The position numbers were made by a program, and so were the translations under genes. 64,000 bases of DNA from Holothuria scabra (lineage: Eukaryota > Echinodermata > Holothuroidea > Aspidochirotida > Holothuriidae), in contig CM074180.1 in NCBI GenBank assembly GCA_037179385.1, positions 30,361,455-30,425,454 on the forward strand, given 5' to 3'. The notes under the pieces were generated by a model. That model made no database searches and was not told the DNA's origin. It saw nothing but the letters and a program-made list of their open reading frames with translations. Below are positions 1 through 12,300 of the stretch, in pieces. The first letter of the stretch is position 1, and every line of letters starts with the position of its first letter.

Positions 1-3000
1 TGGATTTTTTTTCAATCATTGCTGACAGGCTGATGACATATTATTTAATAAGTTACTCAATATACGAAAATAAAGACGAAAAGTCCCATACAATGGAACA
101 GTACACACCTCATTAATCATAACTTGTTCTAAAACACAAGTCATGACACATACCGTAGTTAATACTTACCTACCACTCTACAGAAAAACTCATCCTCATG
201 AACAGTAAAACTTTTAAATCCTGTCAAAATGCTTTTTGTTAATATCGATCCTCAAACAGTCCGGATTTCTCTGTTTAATTTTAGTTTTATAGATAATATT
301 TACAGTAACAGATGACAAAAAAATTTTCCTTACAAAACGTTCCTAAAATTCTAGTTATTTGGGGTTATGCTCTTTTATTAGAGAGATAGGGATACCTTCC
401 TAACCAAAGTTTATGGAATTTCTATGTAAATTTTGATATTTTTTCCCATGTCAGGTTGGGAGGTCAAGGTGAGCGATGCTTGAGAAGAAGATGCAGTCAC
501 CCTACTTTTGGATTGGGTTTAGTAGTGTACCATATTACACGAATGGCTCTCGAGATCAATGTGAAAATATATTTTCCCACAAAATTGTAAAAAATAATGA
601 AGAGTAATTCACTAGGTTACATTAAATATGTAATTTTTAAGTGCGGAAGTATTATGAGAGATACTTGGAAGAAAATATAAAGAAATTAGAAATCTTTAGC
701 CGTTGTTTTAAAATTAGTTTGGGATGATACTTTATGTCCTGTACATGTAAAGAAGAAGTAAACATAAAATTAAAGAAAGAAAAAGTTTCATACATAACAG
801 CGAGACAAAGGAGAAACAAATCCCAAAATTAACAAGGAGATTATGAAACCTGACTGAAAGTTTCAGAAACCTGTTTAAGAAGAATTTTAGGCTGCAAGCT
901 AATTTATTGAACAAGGACAGATCGCTCTTTTTATGTTTCATGAAAAAGACATTGGATTTATTTCAACTTCTGAAAAAATCCGCTTCTTTAGAAAGATATT
1001 AATTAGAAGGACCATTTCTCATGCGCGTTTACGTTTTATGCCTGTGAATAAAAATCTGAATAATTTTCCTCCTATCGTACTATATACCTTCATGAACAAA
1101 AGCACGCAACACTTTGGCGGAATAGTGTATGCACGCATTACTATTGTATAATCAACCTGTTAATAGTTACAAAAGACATGAGATTTTTTGGGGGGGGTTT
1201 TGCCACTTCAAAAGTTCTGCAGTTGAAAGAATGAGTCCTACTTTTCCACTAATCTGCTACATTAATCGAATTTGCCCTAAGTCGGGGTTCGCCGCGGACC
1301 TAAATGTCCAAACGGCCGCGATCTTCCACAAATCTGAAAGGACAAAAGAAGCAAAACAAGCAACGAATAGATCACCGCCGGTCCACTACCCTATTCAATA
1401 TTGCCGTACCGTTAGGTGTTCTGAAACTGCAAAATTCACACGGGGAAAGAGTGTTTGTCTCATGTATTTTTTGTTAAGGATTGTAGCATTTATGTGATAA
1501 TATAACAATACGCGTCAGAGATCTTGCCCTTCAAAATGGAAAAATCCTTTGACTTACAAATGGCACAACATTTATGTGTATCACCGGTCTCGCACTTTAA
1601 TACTCGTATTAAAAAGGTCATATTCATCATTACTTTGTGACGTCATAAGTTTAAAGTCTTGTGGTGATTGGACTTAACACCTACAACCCAGCACGTAACA
1701 GACGAAATAAGCCACGCCGCTGTGAATATCATGAGAAATTATAGCACATGAGTAGGTAATTTGATTCATTTTAGTGTAAAATTTTAAATTAAGTTAACCT
1801 TGCTTGCATTTGACCAATAATTAATGCAATAAATGAACTTCGGATATTAACCTTTTCTCAATTGAACTTTTGCCACGCATTTTGCAATTGTCAGTCTAAA
1901 AATTATAGAAAGTAATAGCTGATAAAGTATCAGTTTTATTAACAAACTGTTATGTGAGTAGAATTTACTAAACAAAATAGAACTTAAAGAGAAAATGGAG
2001 TGTGTGCATCGTCTTGGACATCTAAAATGTTATGATTCGTTAATTACTTATGATGTTTGGAAAAATATCTCCAGGAAAATTTTTGACGTATATGGACCGG
2101 CAGCTGAAGTATACGGTGTTTGGTCTCTAATCCAGAATATAAGTTTTCTATATTATTTCTCTTTATTTAAATCGAACAGTTCTTATGTGCTTACCTATAT
2201 GAGAAAAAGTAAAAATGGAACACAGATGCTTAAACGCAGAGGCACATTACGAACAAAAAGGCATAAGAAAATATTTAAAATGGAGATAGTTCAGTCAGAT
2301 TCAAAAGCGATATCGTTCAGCCAGCAAATTTGTCACAATATAGTTTAAGTTTGTGTTTATAAGTGCTTTTTTGGAAAGTATGCTAGGATTTGCCTTGGGA
2401 TAAAGTCACGTAAATTGACTCACACAGATTCATGACAAAATGATTCTAAAATAAAATTCCAATTTCCGGAAAGTCGGCTAAATGGATCATATATTTCAAT
2501 TTGTTCGTCGATTGCTTAATGGTTGATAGGACCCTGCATTAGAGCAGGGATAATGTATTCTATGCTATCACTGGATACACTCTCGTTTGCATAAACCCCT
2601 GTTCGTGTATATGATCCTGATATAGTGTGTAGGTCCAGGGTTTTTTAACCTTTAAGCACTCGAAGAACAAATTGTACTGAATTTTCAACAAAAAATTATG
2701 ATAAAAAGACTACGAAGAAGGAAATTTTTTGTAGGCAACCACGTTATAAACAAAACAACCCCAGGTAAAATGGAATAGCTTAAGATTAGTTTTTACATAC
2801 ATTATAGTGAGTTTATTTCTTAGATAACGCACGGTTCACATGACCTTATTGAACCAATAGAAATTGATAAATAATACCGTACTAAGTATGAATGAATAAT
2901 GTGTAGACATGACACCAAATCAGTTATTCAAGAAAGTGAGATTAAGATCCCATTATTAAAAATCAGTTGAAATTATTTGAATATCTTTACTCACTGATTT

Positions 3001-3139
3001 ACGTCGGCAACTAACGTTTATTTGTGATGTAAGCGTGAAATTAATAACATGCAAAATGGTCGATATTCAATGAGTTTTAATGAGGACAGTAGCTACTTTT
3101 TCGACATCTGAATGGTACCTACACAAAACAGGCATGTGT

Positions 3140-3230
3140 TTAGTGAAACACAACTGGAAAAGGGCCATGACTGGCTCGACTTGAACCAGTTGGTTGAAAA
3201 CTAGGCCGTAAAACTCCATCTGACTAACTA
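3140..3230 (+). mobile_element. SINE, 3'-end fragment
   Basis: Matches the body and tail of the tRNA-derived SINE seen full length at 56211-56460: ACAACTGGAAAAGGGCC, then GGCTCGACTTGAACCAGTT, then CTCCATCTGACTAACTA. The tRNA-like head is absent, as expected for a fragment. Confidence 0.6.
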
Positions 3231-4062
3231 CTGTAGTCCACAGGAGTTTTAATAATTCAGTACAAAGATGCATGGGAAAGATACATAGGCCTACAGATAT
3301 GATAACTTGTTGAGTCTGTTTTCGCCGAACAGCTATTTGTCAGAGAGTCGAGAGGATTTTTGAAAAAGTATTTTATGCGTAAGTGACAGTTCAATTGACA
3401 CAACTTGGAATAATTTAAGTTTTTTTTGGAATACTTGATTACGGTTACTTATTTGAATTACGTAGTAAAAGTTGACCTACGTGCACTGGCTAATGGGAGA
3501 ATCTCACAAAACTTTCATGAGTTGTTCTTTAATCTATTGTGGGTAAAAAACAACATTTCCCCTGGCAGGAGACATGACTCTAAGCAACGACGAAAAACAG
3601 TCAATTAACAGTCAAAAATAGGTTTGCTTTTTTCAAACTGCGTTATCGCCTGCGTTAAAAATGCAATACTGGTTATTTTTCGCTGCATTCGAAAATCTGA
3701 ATGGGGCGTCTTAGATCTTAGAGAAAGTTCCTCACCTTAGGGACACGGAGCAGGTCTGTAGCCACACGAAGAGTTGAAGGGGTGAAATAGTTACCAGAGG
3801 GGATAAAAATGATCGGAGCGAGATATACTGAAATGCATTTAAGGCAGCGGTAATTTTTGATGTTCCATGAAACGATGAAAAGTTTCTGCGTTGAAAGTAA
3901 GGGGGGCGTCGCTGCATCTCCCTTTGATAAGTTCGGGGATAGCTGCAGCGAGCGGCACAATAAGAACCCTACAGAGATGTAGGAAAAGTGGTGTCTCCCA
4001 TTCTAACTACAGAGCAACTTCCCCCAAGAGCTGCAACTGTGTTTAATGAGCATTAGCAACAA

Positions 4063-4155
4063 AACAGTGACATACAACTGGAAAACTAAGGTCGTGATCC
4101 TCTCGACTTAAACCATTTTTTTTTAGAAACTGAGCCGTAAACCTCCATCTAACGA
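4063..4155 (+). mobile_element. SINE, degraded 3'-end fragment
   Basis: Shares ACAACTGGAAAAC, CTCGACTTAAACC, GAAACTGAGCCGTAAACCTC and ATCTAACGAACT with the SINE family tail. It is more diverged than the other copies. Confidence 0.5.
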
Positions 4156-7100
4156 ACTCAAGGATTCACTAATCAACTAACTCAAGAGCAAACTAACTAG
4201 GCCTAACTAAAGAGCTAGCAAATTCAAGAGTTGTAACAGATCGTTTCAAAAATGATGGAGCTATTACAAAATAACTCTCGCCCTTTTAAGACGTTTCTGT
4301 AATATGTCGAACTTTGAACTAGACCGTTTGAAAAGATTATTTTATTTGATCCTAGCCTTGTACGTGATTTCAGTTAATATTTTGACGACCTGTTTTACAA
4401 TACATGCAGCCCCGTCGGTCACTTGAGGTAAACTGGTAAATAAACCAGGTTGTCTCGACAGGAGTGGGTGATTACACTTTTTTCTACCGATAATACATGA
4501 CGAAAGGATCTCAAATAAGCGCGAAACGATTTAAACTACTCATTCGTATGTTCACGATACATAAAAGGCCTATACGTCTTATCGATGAGGCTGTAGTACA
4601 TTTGCGTTATTAACAGCTATATTGGAAATGAAAATTTTCTACAAAACTTAACACGAGGATCAAATTATATTCCCTTCGATGTAAAGCTTTACAAAAAAAA
4701 ATCTTCATTTACACTCATTTATTTATGTTTTAATTACAATGCCATCACCTTTTTATCAGATGAGTAACCTCATAATGTATTTGCACTTTTTAAGAAATAT
4801 GTTTACTCAAAATACTTTTAAAAACTAATTATAAAATAATAACTTTAACTAAACATTTGGAATAATCCAAATAAACTCAAATTGCTAAGTCAACCGAGAG
4901 AGTTCATAGGCATTTTTTGAAGATATTTAACACAGGGAGGTTTTGTCTTGAAAAGTTACTGATTGCTTAACAACCACCACATTTATTTTGCTCTGAAGTA
5001 AAGTTGAATTGGACTGAAATCGCCGGTTTTACAGGTAAAAAATCCTGGAGAACCGCGTAAATTTTCAGCTTAGCTGTAACGCTTTTTAGGGAAGTTATAA
5101 TTAAATGCAAAGATATATTGCAACGAAGAGATAGGACGCGACAAGGGAAGGGCAATGTCCAGCCACAGGAAAAATTAAAATGAGAAGACTGGATTAGACC
5201 CGTAGCCAATACCCTGACTGAGGGACTATAACCTCTGGCTTTTTTTTTTTTGCCTCTTAAAAATTTCAAGTTGCAATCAACTTAAGACGCTTATAAAAAT
5301 ATCACCCCATGTATAAAATGCTCTTTGCCGCCCCAAAACCACCCTTCAGCAGTGGTGTCGCAAAACTTTTTATTCTAGGGGTTACTGGGGCACAAATATT
5401 ATTCTGGCGGTTCTGCTAGACCCATAAATGGCGCCGGAGACTCCACCAATCGCGAAGCGCGAGGCCCCAACGAGTTCGCTCAAGGGGCAAAGCCCCGGAA
5501 GCTTCTGGGTTTTAAGGTGTTTGTGAGGTATTAAAATCGTCTTTAAGGGTAGGTCTACTGACTAAAAACTGATCTAAAAATTAGTTTAACAAAGTAACGA
5601 AACTTTTACCCGAAACGGATCTGGCAGACATTTTGTAAAAAAAAAAAGTCGAGAGGGAGGGGGCTGAACTAAAGAGAAAGTAGTTGATGGTTACTTAAGT
5701 GTGATTCTCTTAATAAAACATGCCTAAAAGGCTACCTGGGCAAAGCGTCACTTTAAATTTGGGGCAAAGCGAACAGAAATTAAAAAAAAAAAAAAACCCT
5801 GAGATAGCCGGAATTGGCATTTCTCATGTGTTTTGGAGAGTTTCTTCATTTGATAAAAATAGAAATTATCTCCTTTTCTTGACCAAAGAAGAATCACATT
5901 ACACGAAATCTGGAAGTCACTCTCTAACTATAGAAGGCTTAGCTTTTTTAAAAGGCCCAAGTTTCATTTGGGAAACACCCCGGGCACAGGGTTTTCCAGG
6001 GGTACGTGCCCCTGCCTCAGCCCTTGGTGACGTCATTTCTCTTCAGTGTAAACACTTACAAACCAAACATTCAAATTTCATTGTGCAAATAACAATGACT
6101 TTGATCTGATATAAGCAAGGCCTTCAAACCTTCCACTTACATCATGGGATATAACCATATAACCACTTCTTGATCCCACGAAGGACATAACACAATATCC
6201 GAACCCCCATTTGTGGCAAAACAAGAAGCAAAATATAGCACCATTTTGCCCCTTGGTCCCTCTAGACAGAAAAACAGTTAAAATAGAATACTTTTCCCCG
6301 ATAACCTATACCTTTCCCCAATGCCCTCCTCAGGACCACGTTCAAAAATGCTGACGATGAGTCGATTTACTCTCTTGCCAACAGATATGACTATGCCAAT
6401 GCATTTTGACTGATAATTTCTAGATCATTTTTCAATTTTTAGTATGCAAGTTTGCAATTTTTGGAAGTTTGTTTATATTACAAGTAACTCAAGATAAAAT
6501 AACAACGTACATCTGTTAATCTGTTAACAAACATAAAAGTGCCATTTTATCTATCGAGCCTCCGGAGGGGTCGCGACTTTTCAATCCCCTCGCCCCAACT
6601 AATGGTGGTGCCTCTCTTATAGTTTTTCAAACAGAACGGCATATTTCCCGTACAACCATCAGACCATGGTTCCTTCTCCCTCACACTTTTGAAACTAGAT
6701 CTACGCCCCTGGGTATAACTTTTTGATTCAAATTCAGCAAAATGTCACGCGCAAACAAAGTAAATGAATAACCGAAAGTACTCATGTCACTTATATGGTG
6801 TGTACAACAATTTGTTTCATTCCCTTCAGGATGTTGTCTTGTGCAGTCATTCATGCTTGCAGCTCCCTGCTTCCAGTAAATGACATTGTTTGGTTTATTA
6901 CTGCGTAGCCTAAATCTTGGAAGACGATAAAAAAAACCATCTTGTAAACTCGTGTGTACATAATTGTCTGTGTAGAGGTTTTCTTTAGCGTCCCCCACTC
7001 TGGTTTTCTTTTTTAAAATCCGTACCCTGAATGAAGGCCTCTGTCGACTAAGCTAGGTAGCTACAAAGTTTCTGTAATATACCTATCAGAAAGCCATTTT

Positions 7101-7653
7101 TTTGCCCCAAAACTATTTTTCGCAAAATGTTAACTAGCCAGAAGAGCTTTATTTAAATAATTTCAGATCGGTTTTTTATTTTTAGTGATTTTTAAAAACT
7201 GGAGCTCCTTTCTGCCAGACATTGAGAAATCTTCCAACAAAGTTTATGTCTCTCCTCTCTTCTAATTGTAAAACACGACATTCTTCAGTTCTTTTGCACC
7301 AAACCACACAAATGCTTAGACTTATTACTCCTACTTTAAAGCTGCAAGGCGCTAACTTAAAAAATTACCTCTAGTTGAAGTTTTCTGTCAAATTGATATA
7401 GTCTCAATTCTTACTTTAACTTTGGAAATTGAAGCTCACATCACACTGATTTCAGCTTATATATTCAATAAATATAGATACCATAATACTGCCTGATAAA
7501 AAGGATTCCACAGTGGCATACCTCATACTCGATGCTGGTGACAGTTTGAGAAAGGTCACAATTTAGATGTCCTCTTACAAAACAGGAAATATCAAAACAA
7601 TTTTTATGTAACAATAAAAGGATTTTTTTAATTCATCTGTTCATCGCTATGCA

Positions 7654-7852
7654 CAGGTCCGTAGTAAGGCCGGTGGGAGGGGGTTAAAGAAGATGAAGCT
7701 CCCTAAAAATGTTTTGCCCCATAAGGATTTTGAAGTTCGTCTTTCTCTTAATGATGTTGTACCCATTTGGCCCCCGAAAAAAAAAAAACGTTCGCCCCTT
7801 TGGAAAAGCTTTGCCCCCTCCCCCTTCGGTACCTTGTCTTTCTACGGGACTG
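7654..7852. mobile_element. hAT-like MITE, 199 bp
   Basis: Ends are imperfect inverted repeats: left CAGGTCCGTAGTAAGGC, right (reverse complement) CAGTCCCGTAGAAAGAC. The flanking 8-mers GCTATGCA and ATTGTGCA match at five of eight positions, as an old 8-bp target duplication would. There is no coding capacity. The interior has poly-purine and CCCCTCCCCC tracts. Confidence 0.42.
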
Positions 7853-10800
7853 ATTGTGCATTTTCATTTTCATTTAAAGAGAAAAAGAATACGTTTCAAT
7901 GTTTTCCAACTATGTGTGCTAAATTAATTGGTTGGAATTATTCTTCAGAGGTCCTCTCATTTTTACTACGGTGAGTTTTCAAAGTTTTAAAATTCTTTAA
8001 AAAAATCTTTAAAATATGAATTAAATAATTGCATATGGATTGAAAATGCTGTAATAAAAACTTAAAAAAGGGAAGAAAGTTGAGAATGTCATCATTTTGC
8101 CATTTTACAATAAATGTAATAATTATACAACGTAAATAATTATGCAACGTGCATTTCCAACTCATCTTTATGGTATTAAATCACAACAGAAGAATATAAT
8201 TAGGCCTATGTAAACTATCTTTAATGTAGTAGCATGATTTGACAGTGTAGACAAAGTACGAAATGCATGCGGCAATAATGAATTTCCAAGTGTTCAGGAA
8301 ATTGTTTTATGCCAATGGAGCGACGATGGAAGAAAAAGTCAATAGCGATGGGTAGTACCCCTTGCACAAAATATTTTCTAAAATATTTGAGGTGAACAAT
8401 TACTCTTTTCTAGTGAAATTGAAATTAATATCCAATCAAAATTTTGGGTGCAATTTTTCAATTAAAAAAGGGTCATTTTAATTCTTGTAGAGTTAATATT
8501 CAGTCTTAAATTTAGAACTTCCTCATTTTCACCCTTTCGGTTTTACAGAACAACACAAACTATGCATCTCATATTTGAACAACAGATTTCGATTAATACC
8601 TGACAATGCGCGTAAAATAAACAATTAAACTGAGGGCGAAATTTTCATTGTTCCGTATCAAATAGTTGCAGCGCACTTATAATTGTATACACTATAGGCT
8701 AAAAGACCAAGTAATTGCAGGCTAATTTCTTATGTCAATTTCGTCTTTCTTTTCAATGAGGAACTAAATATTTATTAAGATGCAATAGGAGTTTGGACTA
8801 TACTTGGTCCAGAGATAATATCAAACAGTCAAACCGAACTTCTTTGTGTCTTTCTTACTAGGTCACATCAGGGAACTACGAGAGCTCATTGCTCCCTGGC
8901 CACATAGCCGGAAAACTATCGTCACCACGCTTGAGAAGAATTCTATTGTGCTTTTCTATAACTCATTAGCTGTACCATTTTATTGTATTGCAACAAGTCT
9001 TGATATGGAAGAACACAAAATGTGGGACCTTTGAGAGCACTTCGTTCACGTTCCGAAAAAACACTTGATCGGTAGACTTTGTGTGCATGACATAGCACAG
9101 CAAAAATTTGTAAAAAATTGGTGTAAGCTTTGTTCGGTTACGAAATGGCTACAGGCGTGACAAAATCATCAAGTATTTAATGAGCATTTCCATTACAACC
9201 ATTATTAACACCTAGTACAGTAAGGTAAAAATAACGTCAAAATAAGCAAAGAGTGAAAAAAGTTTCCGTTCAAACTGCGAGTTCGGTATTCATATGTCGC
9301 ACAGTTTATGGAACCGGGACGAACCTTGACTTAAAAACAAAATGTGTGATATGAAAACCTTGTGGTGATATTGAGCTGCATTGCGCGATAAAATCAAATG
9401 AAAAAAAAAAAACCCCGACTTATTTTTGCATGCATATCAGTTGATATCTTGGACGTGATATGTAATTTGCACAATTAAAAGTTAGTACAAGGAAAGGTAG
9501 AGTAAATCAAGAGCGATCAAATTAGTAATCAGACAATTCTCATAACACGTGCAGTCAGATACTGTACCTTATGAAGGCGAGGGGCGATAAATGAACCAAA
9601 ATTTTAATGATATGCATATAAATATATAGGACTGCCCTTTAATGCTAAACAGTACTGTGTATTTGAAACCTTTGGATTGTTTTTCCAGATTTTGTAGGTT
9701 TTCTTTTTTTGTCTCTGTCTTACCTCTGCAATTTATGCTTGATGCCGAATCTATGCTAATTCGAAGAAAATATTTCTATCCACCAGGTAACACTGTGCAC
9801 AGCAGAGATTGTACAGTACAAATGACGAACGAATTTACGTTACTTATGTCGGATACTTCACCGCACTAAAGTATTGCGTTATAGTGAGCAAGACCATCGA
9901 ACAAATTTTTCGAAGCCAAAGTGCACATAAAACAGGGGACGGAAGTAAAGAAATTGTTTACAAATTAGGAAACGTTTGCACTTTTCTTAGCACATTGCGT
10001 ATAAATTTTCGTACTTTTTCTTGAAAACATGAAAGAGTTCCTAAGGCTTCTTCATAAAAGTTCACGTCATCGAAAAATGGCATTGTGGGAACGGGTGGGG
10101 GTTTCAAGCTTGGAAGAAATGATCTTAAGATACAGTAATGCCGACTTTTGAAGTACAATGCAACATGGTAAATACAGTTGCGTCATTATTTTGACTCAAA
10201 ACACTTACTTAAAAGTCAGCAATACGTTTCCCTCGCCCCCTTTTGTCTGAAAAGATCTGTTTTGCTCCAATGTGATAAAAGACACGTTCCCAAAATTTCC
10301 TTCCTTTTTCCTTCTGTGAAAAAACTGACAACTTTTTAGGTCAATTTCGAACAACAAAATATGCATAAAAAATCGGTGTATAAGTTCAAGTAATCTCTCT
10401 TTTCGGAAGACACCGCAAGGCTGAAATACACCTGCTTAATACATTAAACTAAGAGTTTTCCCAACAATAATCACACTTCCTGGGGGAATGTAATCTGGAA
10501 CAAGAAATTTGCTTTGAGAAAAGTTTTTGGAATAAGCCTGTCCATATTAAGGTCAAATACAACCATCAAAATAACACTAGTGACATATCTGTGTTATTTT
10601 GCCGTGTGCAATTAAACTAATTATCAACCATTCGTGGTTTAAGTTAGGCCCTCCAGTACACCCCATTACCATCGGTTCTTCATTATTTAATGAGGATAAT
10701 GAGGTCAGCCTCCAAAAATGGCGGTGTTTACATTTTGGCGTTTAACACGGTCAAGGCGGCAATTGGTTATTTTACACAGAGTAGGCCTATGTATGAAAAC

Positions 10801-12093
10801 CATGTTTTTTCAACTTCGACTTCCACGCTTTTAACGTTTCTTGTCACAACATATGTATGTCGAATATGTAGCACAATTTCATTTTTTTTTCAAACAAAAT
10901 TATTTTTCGAGGTAAAGTTTTTTTTTCATCACATCACATCTATTAGGAGCAGACAGGAAGCATATTACGTCCTCATTGACCCATATATAGTCTTACCATG
11001 CAGTCAACTCTGTCCGGCAATATATCTTCAAAAATAGTACGTCCAACAAAAGTTATTCAATGTTGCATCATTTGGAAATTTTCATTTTTTGTAGACAATT
11101 TAGCCATGATCTTCAAATCTGCAAATATCTATCCCGGCAGACAAAAATAAAAAATCCCGATTTCATTGCTTAAAATTGCACGTTATTATCAGTACCCTCT
11201 TAAAGCCTATAAAAAGTACGGAAAATTTCTTGAACCACAAATCTAACGCTTTCCTTCAAGTGAGGGTGTTGTACCGCAAGAAAGTTGAGGACAAGGACCT
11301 ATATTTTCAACACATTATACAATTGATGGTATCTTCATCATTTCATAGTCCGAATCAATTCTGGTTCATGACATTTTTTCCATTAAATTTAACTTTCACA
11401 GTACGCAGTTGAACGAATCAATCAGGAGAAATCCTCTTCAACCCTCCGCCCCGGGGAAGGTAAGCATCCTGGACGGCTACAATATTGGCGGAAATTGACA
11501 CTTTATAGCGTGTTCCTTTAGAGATAGTTTAGAAAAAGATCTTTGGACAAATTCACAACCAAATAAACTGATAAAGGATGGAATCGATGTCAGATATTCT
11601 TGTTACTAATATAGACTTTTTTCAATTTAAATATTTGACGGGATTGAGATATTTTGATGGAAAACGGCAGAAAAATATGTCAATCATTTCAGAAGGTTAA
11701 GAATCTTTTAGTGGCCACTGGTTGATAAAGGGAAGCCGTGGAATAAAAGTATCTCTAGTATGTAGCGTCATGGATGTATCACATTTTATAAAATAGGAAC
11801 ATCTGTAAACAGGTATACATTTGATAATACATTTTTACATTAAAAATCCTTCATTCAAAAAAAAAATCATTTGATTTACACCCATCGTAAATCGACATCA
11901 AAGACACGTTAAATATTTTGAAAACCGAAGTTACAAAATCATTCGTGCAACTTTGAAATTGGTCATTAGTGAAAGTTACGATTGTTTTGTAATTATCAAC
12001 ATTTTTCAATTCTCAGAAAACCTCTTGTTGCACTTTGAGCGGCTGGATATTGGAGACCTGGGCTTAACACATTCTAAATTGAACCCCCATCCA
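7853..12093. other. Non-genic sequence
   Basis: No supported gene. A 62-codon open frame at 8846-9034 is preceded by a fair acceptor (TTTCTTACTAG|GTCAC) but has no recognised similarity or partner exon, so it is not called. The rest is AT-rich unique-looking sequence. Confidence 0.45.
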
Positions 12094-12300
12094 GTGTTGT
12101 ATTGTATTGTATTGTATTGAGAAGATTTCCACAATAATATATACATACTTATGATACAGTATTTACATTAGACACTAAATTGTGGGGGAGGTCTGAAAAA
12201 AGCTTAAAAGCTTGTACAGGCAGACCCCCTGTATCGGGTACCTTAAGGGTACAAAAAATATATATATCTAAATAAATATTGGAAAAGGATTACTTAAGAA
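12094..12300 (-). mobile_element. CR1-like LINE, 3' end
   Basis: Read on the minus strand, it contains GGGGGTCTGCCTGTACAAGC, TTTTAAGCTTTTTTCAGACC and a terminal run of about four AATAC units (CAATACAATACAATAC) at 12094-12120. A short pentanucleotide tail after a GTCTGCCTGTACAAGCTTTT-type 3' UTR is typical of invertebrate CR1-group LINEs, from memory of the family. It is heavily 5'-truncated, and no reverse-transcriptase frame is present. Confidence 0.45.

Larger units (their letters stand above)
1..7653. other. Non-genic AT-rich sequence
   Basis: No coding exon could be supported. The open frames are short and not protein-like. Two truncated SINE tails (3140-3230 and 4063-4155) are listed separately. 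At 5450-5510 there is a GC-rich patch with short complementary words (CGCGAAGCGCG, GGGGCAAAGCCCC) that may be the end of a degraded DNA transposon. CpG is noticeably more frequent here than in 27-58 kb. Confidence 0.5.

Noticed and set aside
1995..2348. 117-codon frame on the + strand
   Set aside because: AT-rich, no recognised domain, no clear promoter or splice context; length is within chance for this composition.
5340..5530. Complete MITE starting CAGTGGTGTCGC
   Set aside because: No matching inverted end or target duplication was found within the next 300 bases; at most a truncated element.
5720..6109. 129-codon frame on the + strand
   Set aside because: Contains a poly-lysine from a poly(A) run and transposon-like G/C-rich ends; composition is not protein-like and no splice or domain evidence was found.
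8846..9034. 62-codon frame after a fair splice acceptor (GHIRELRELIAPWP...)
   Set aside because: No partner exon, no recognised family and only one boundary is supported; it reads through to a stop like chance sequence.
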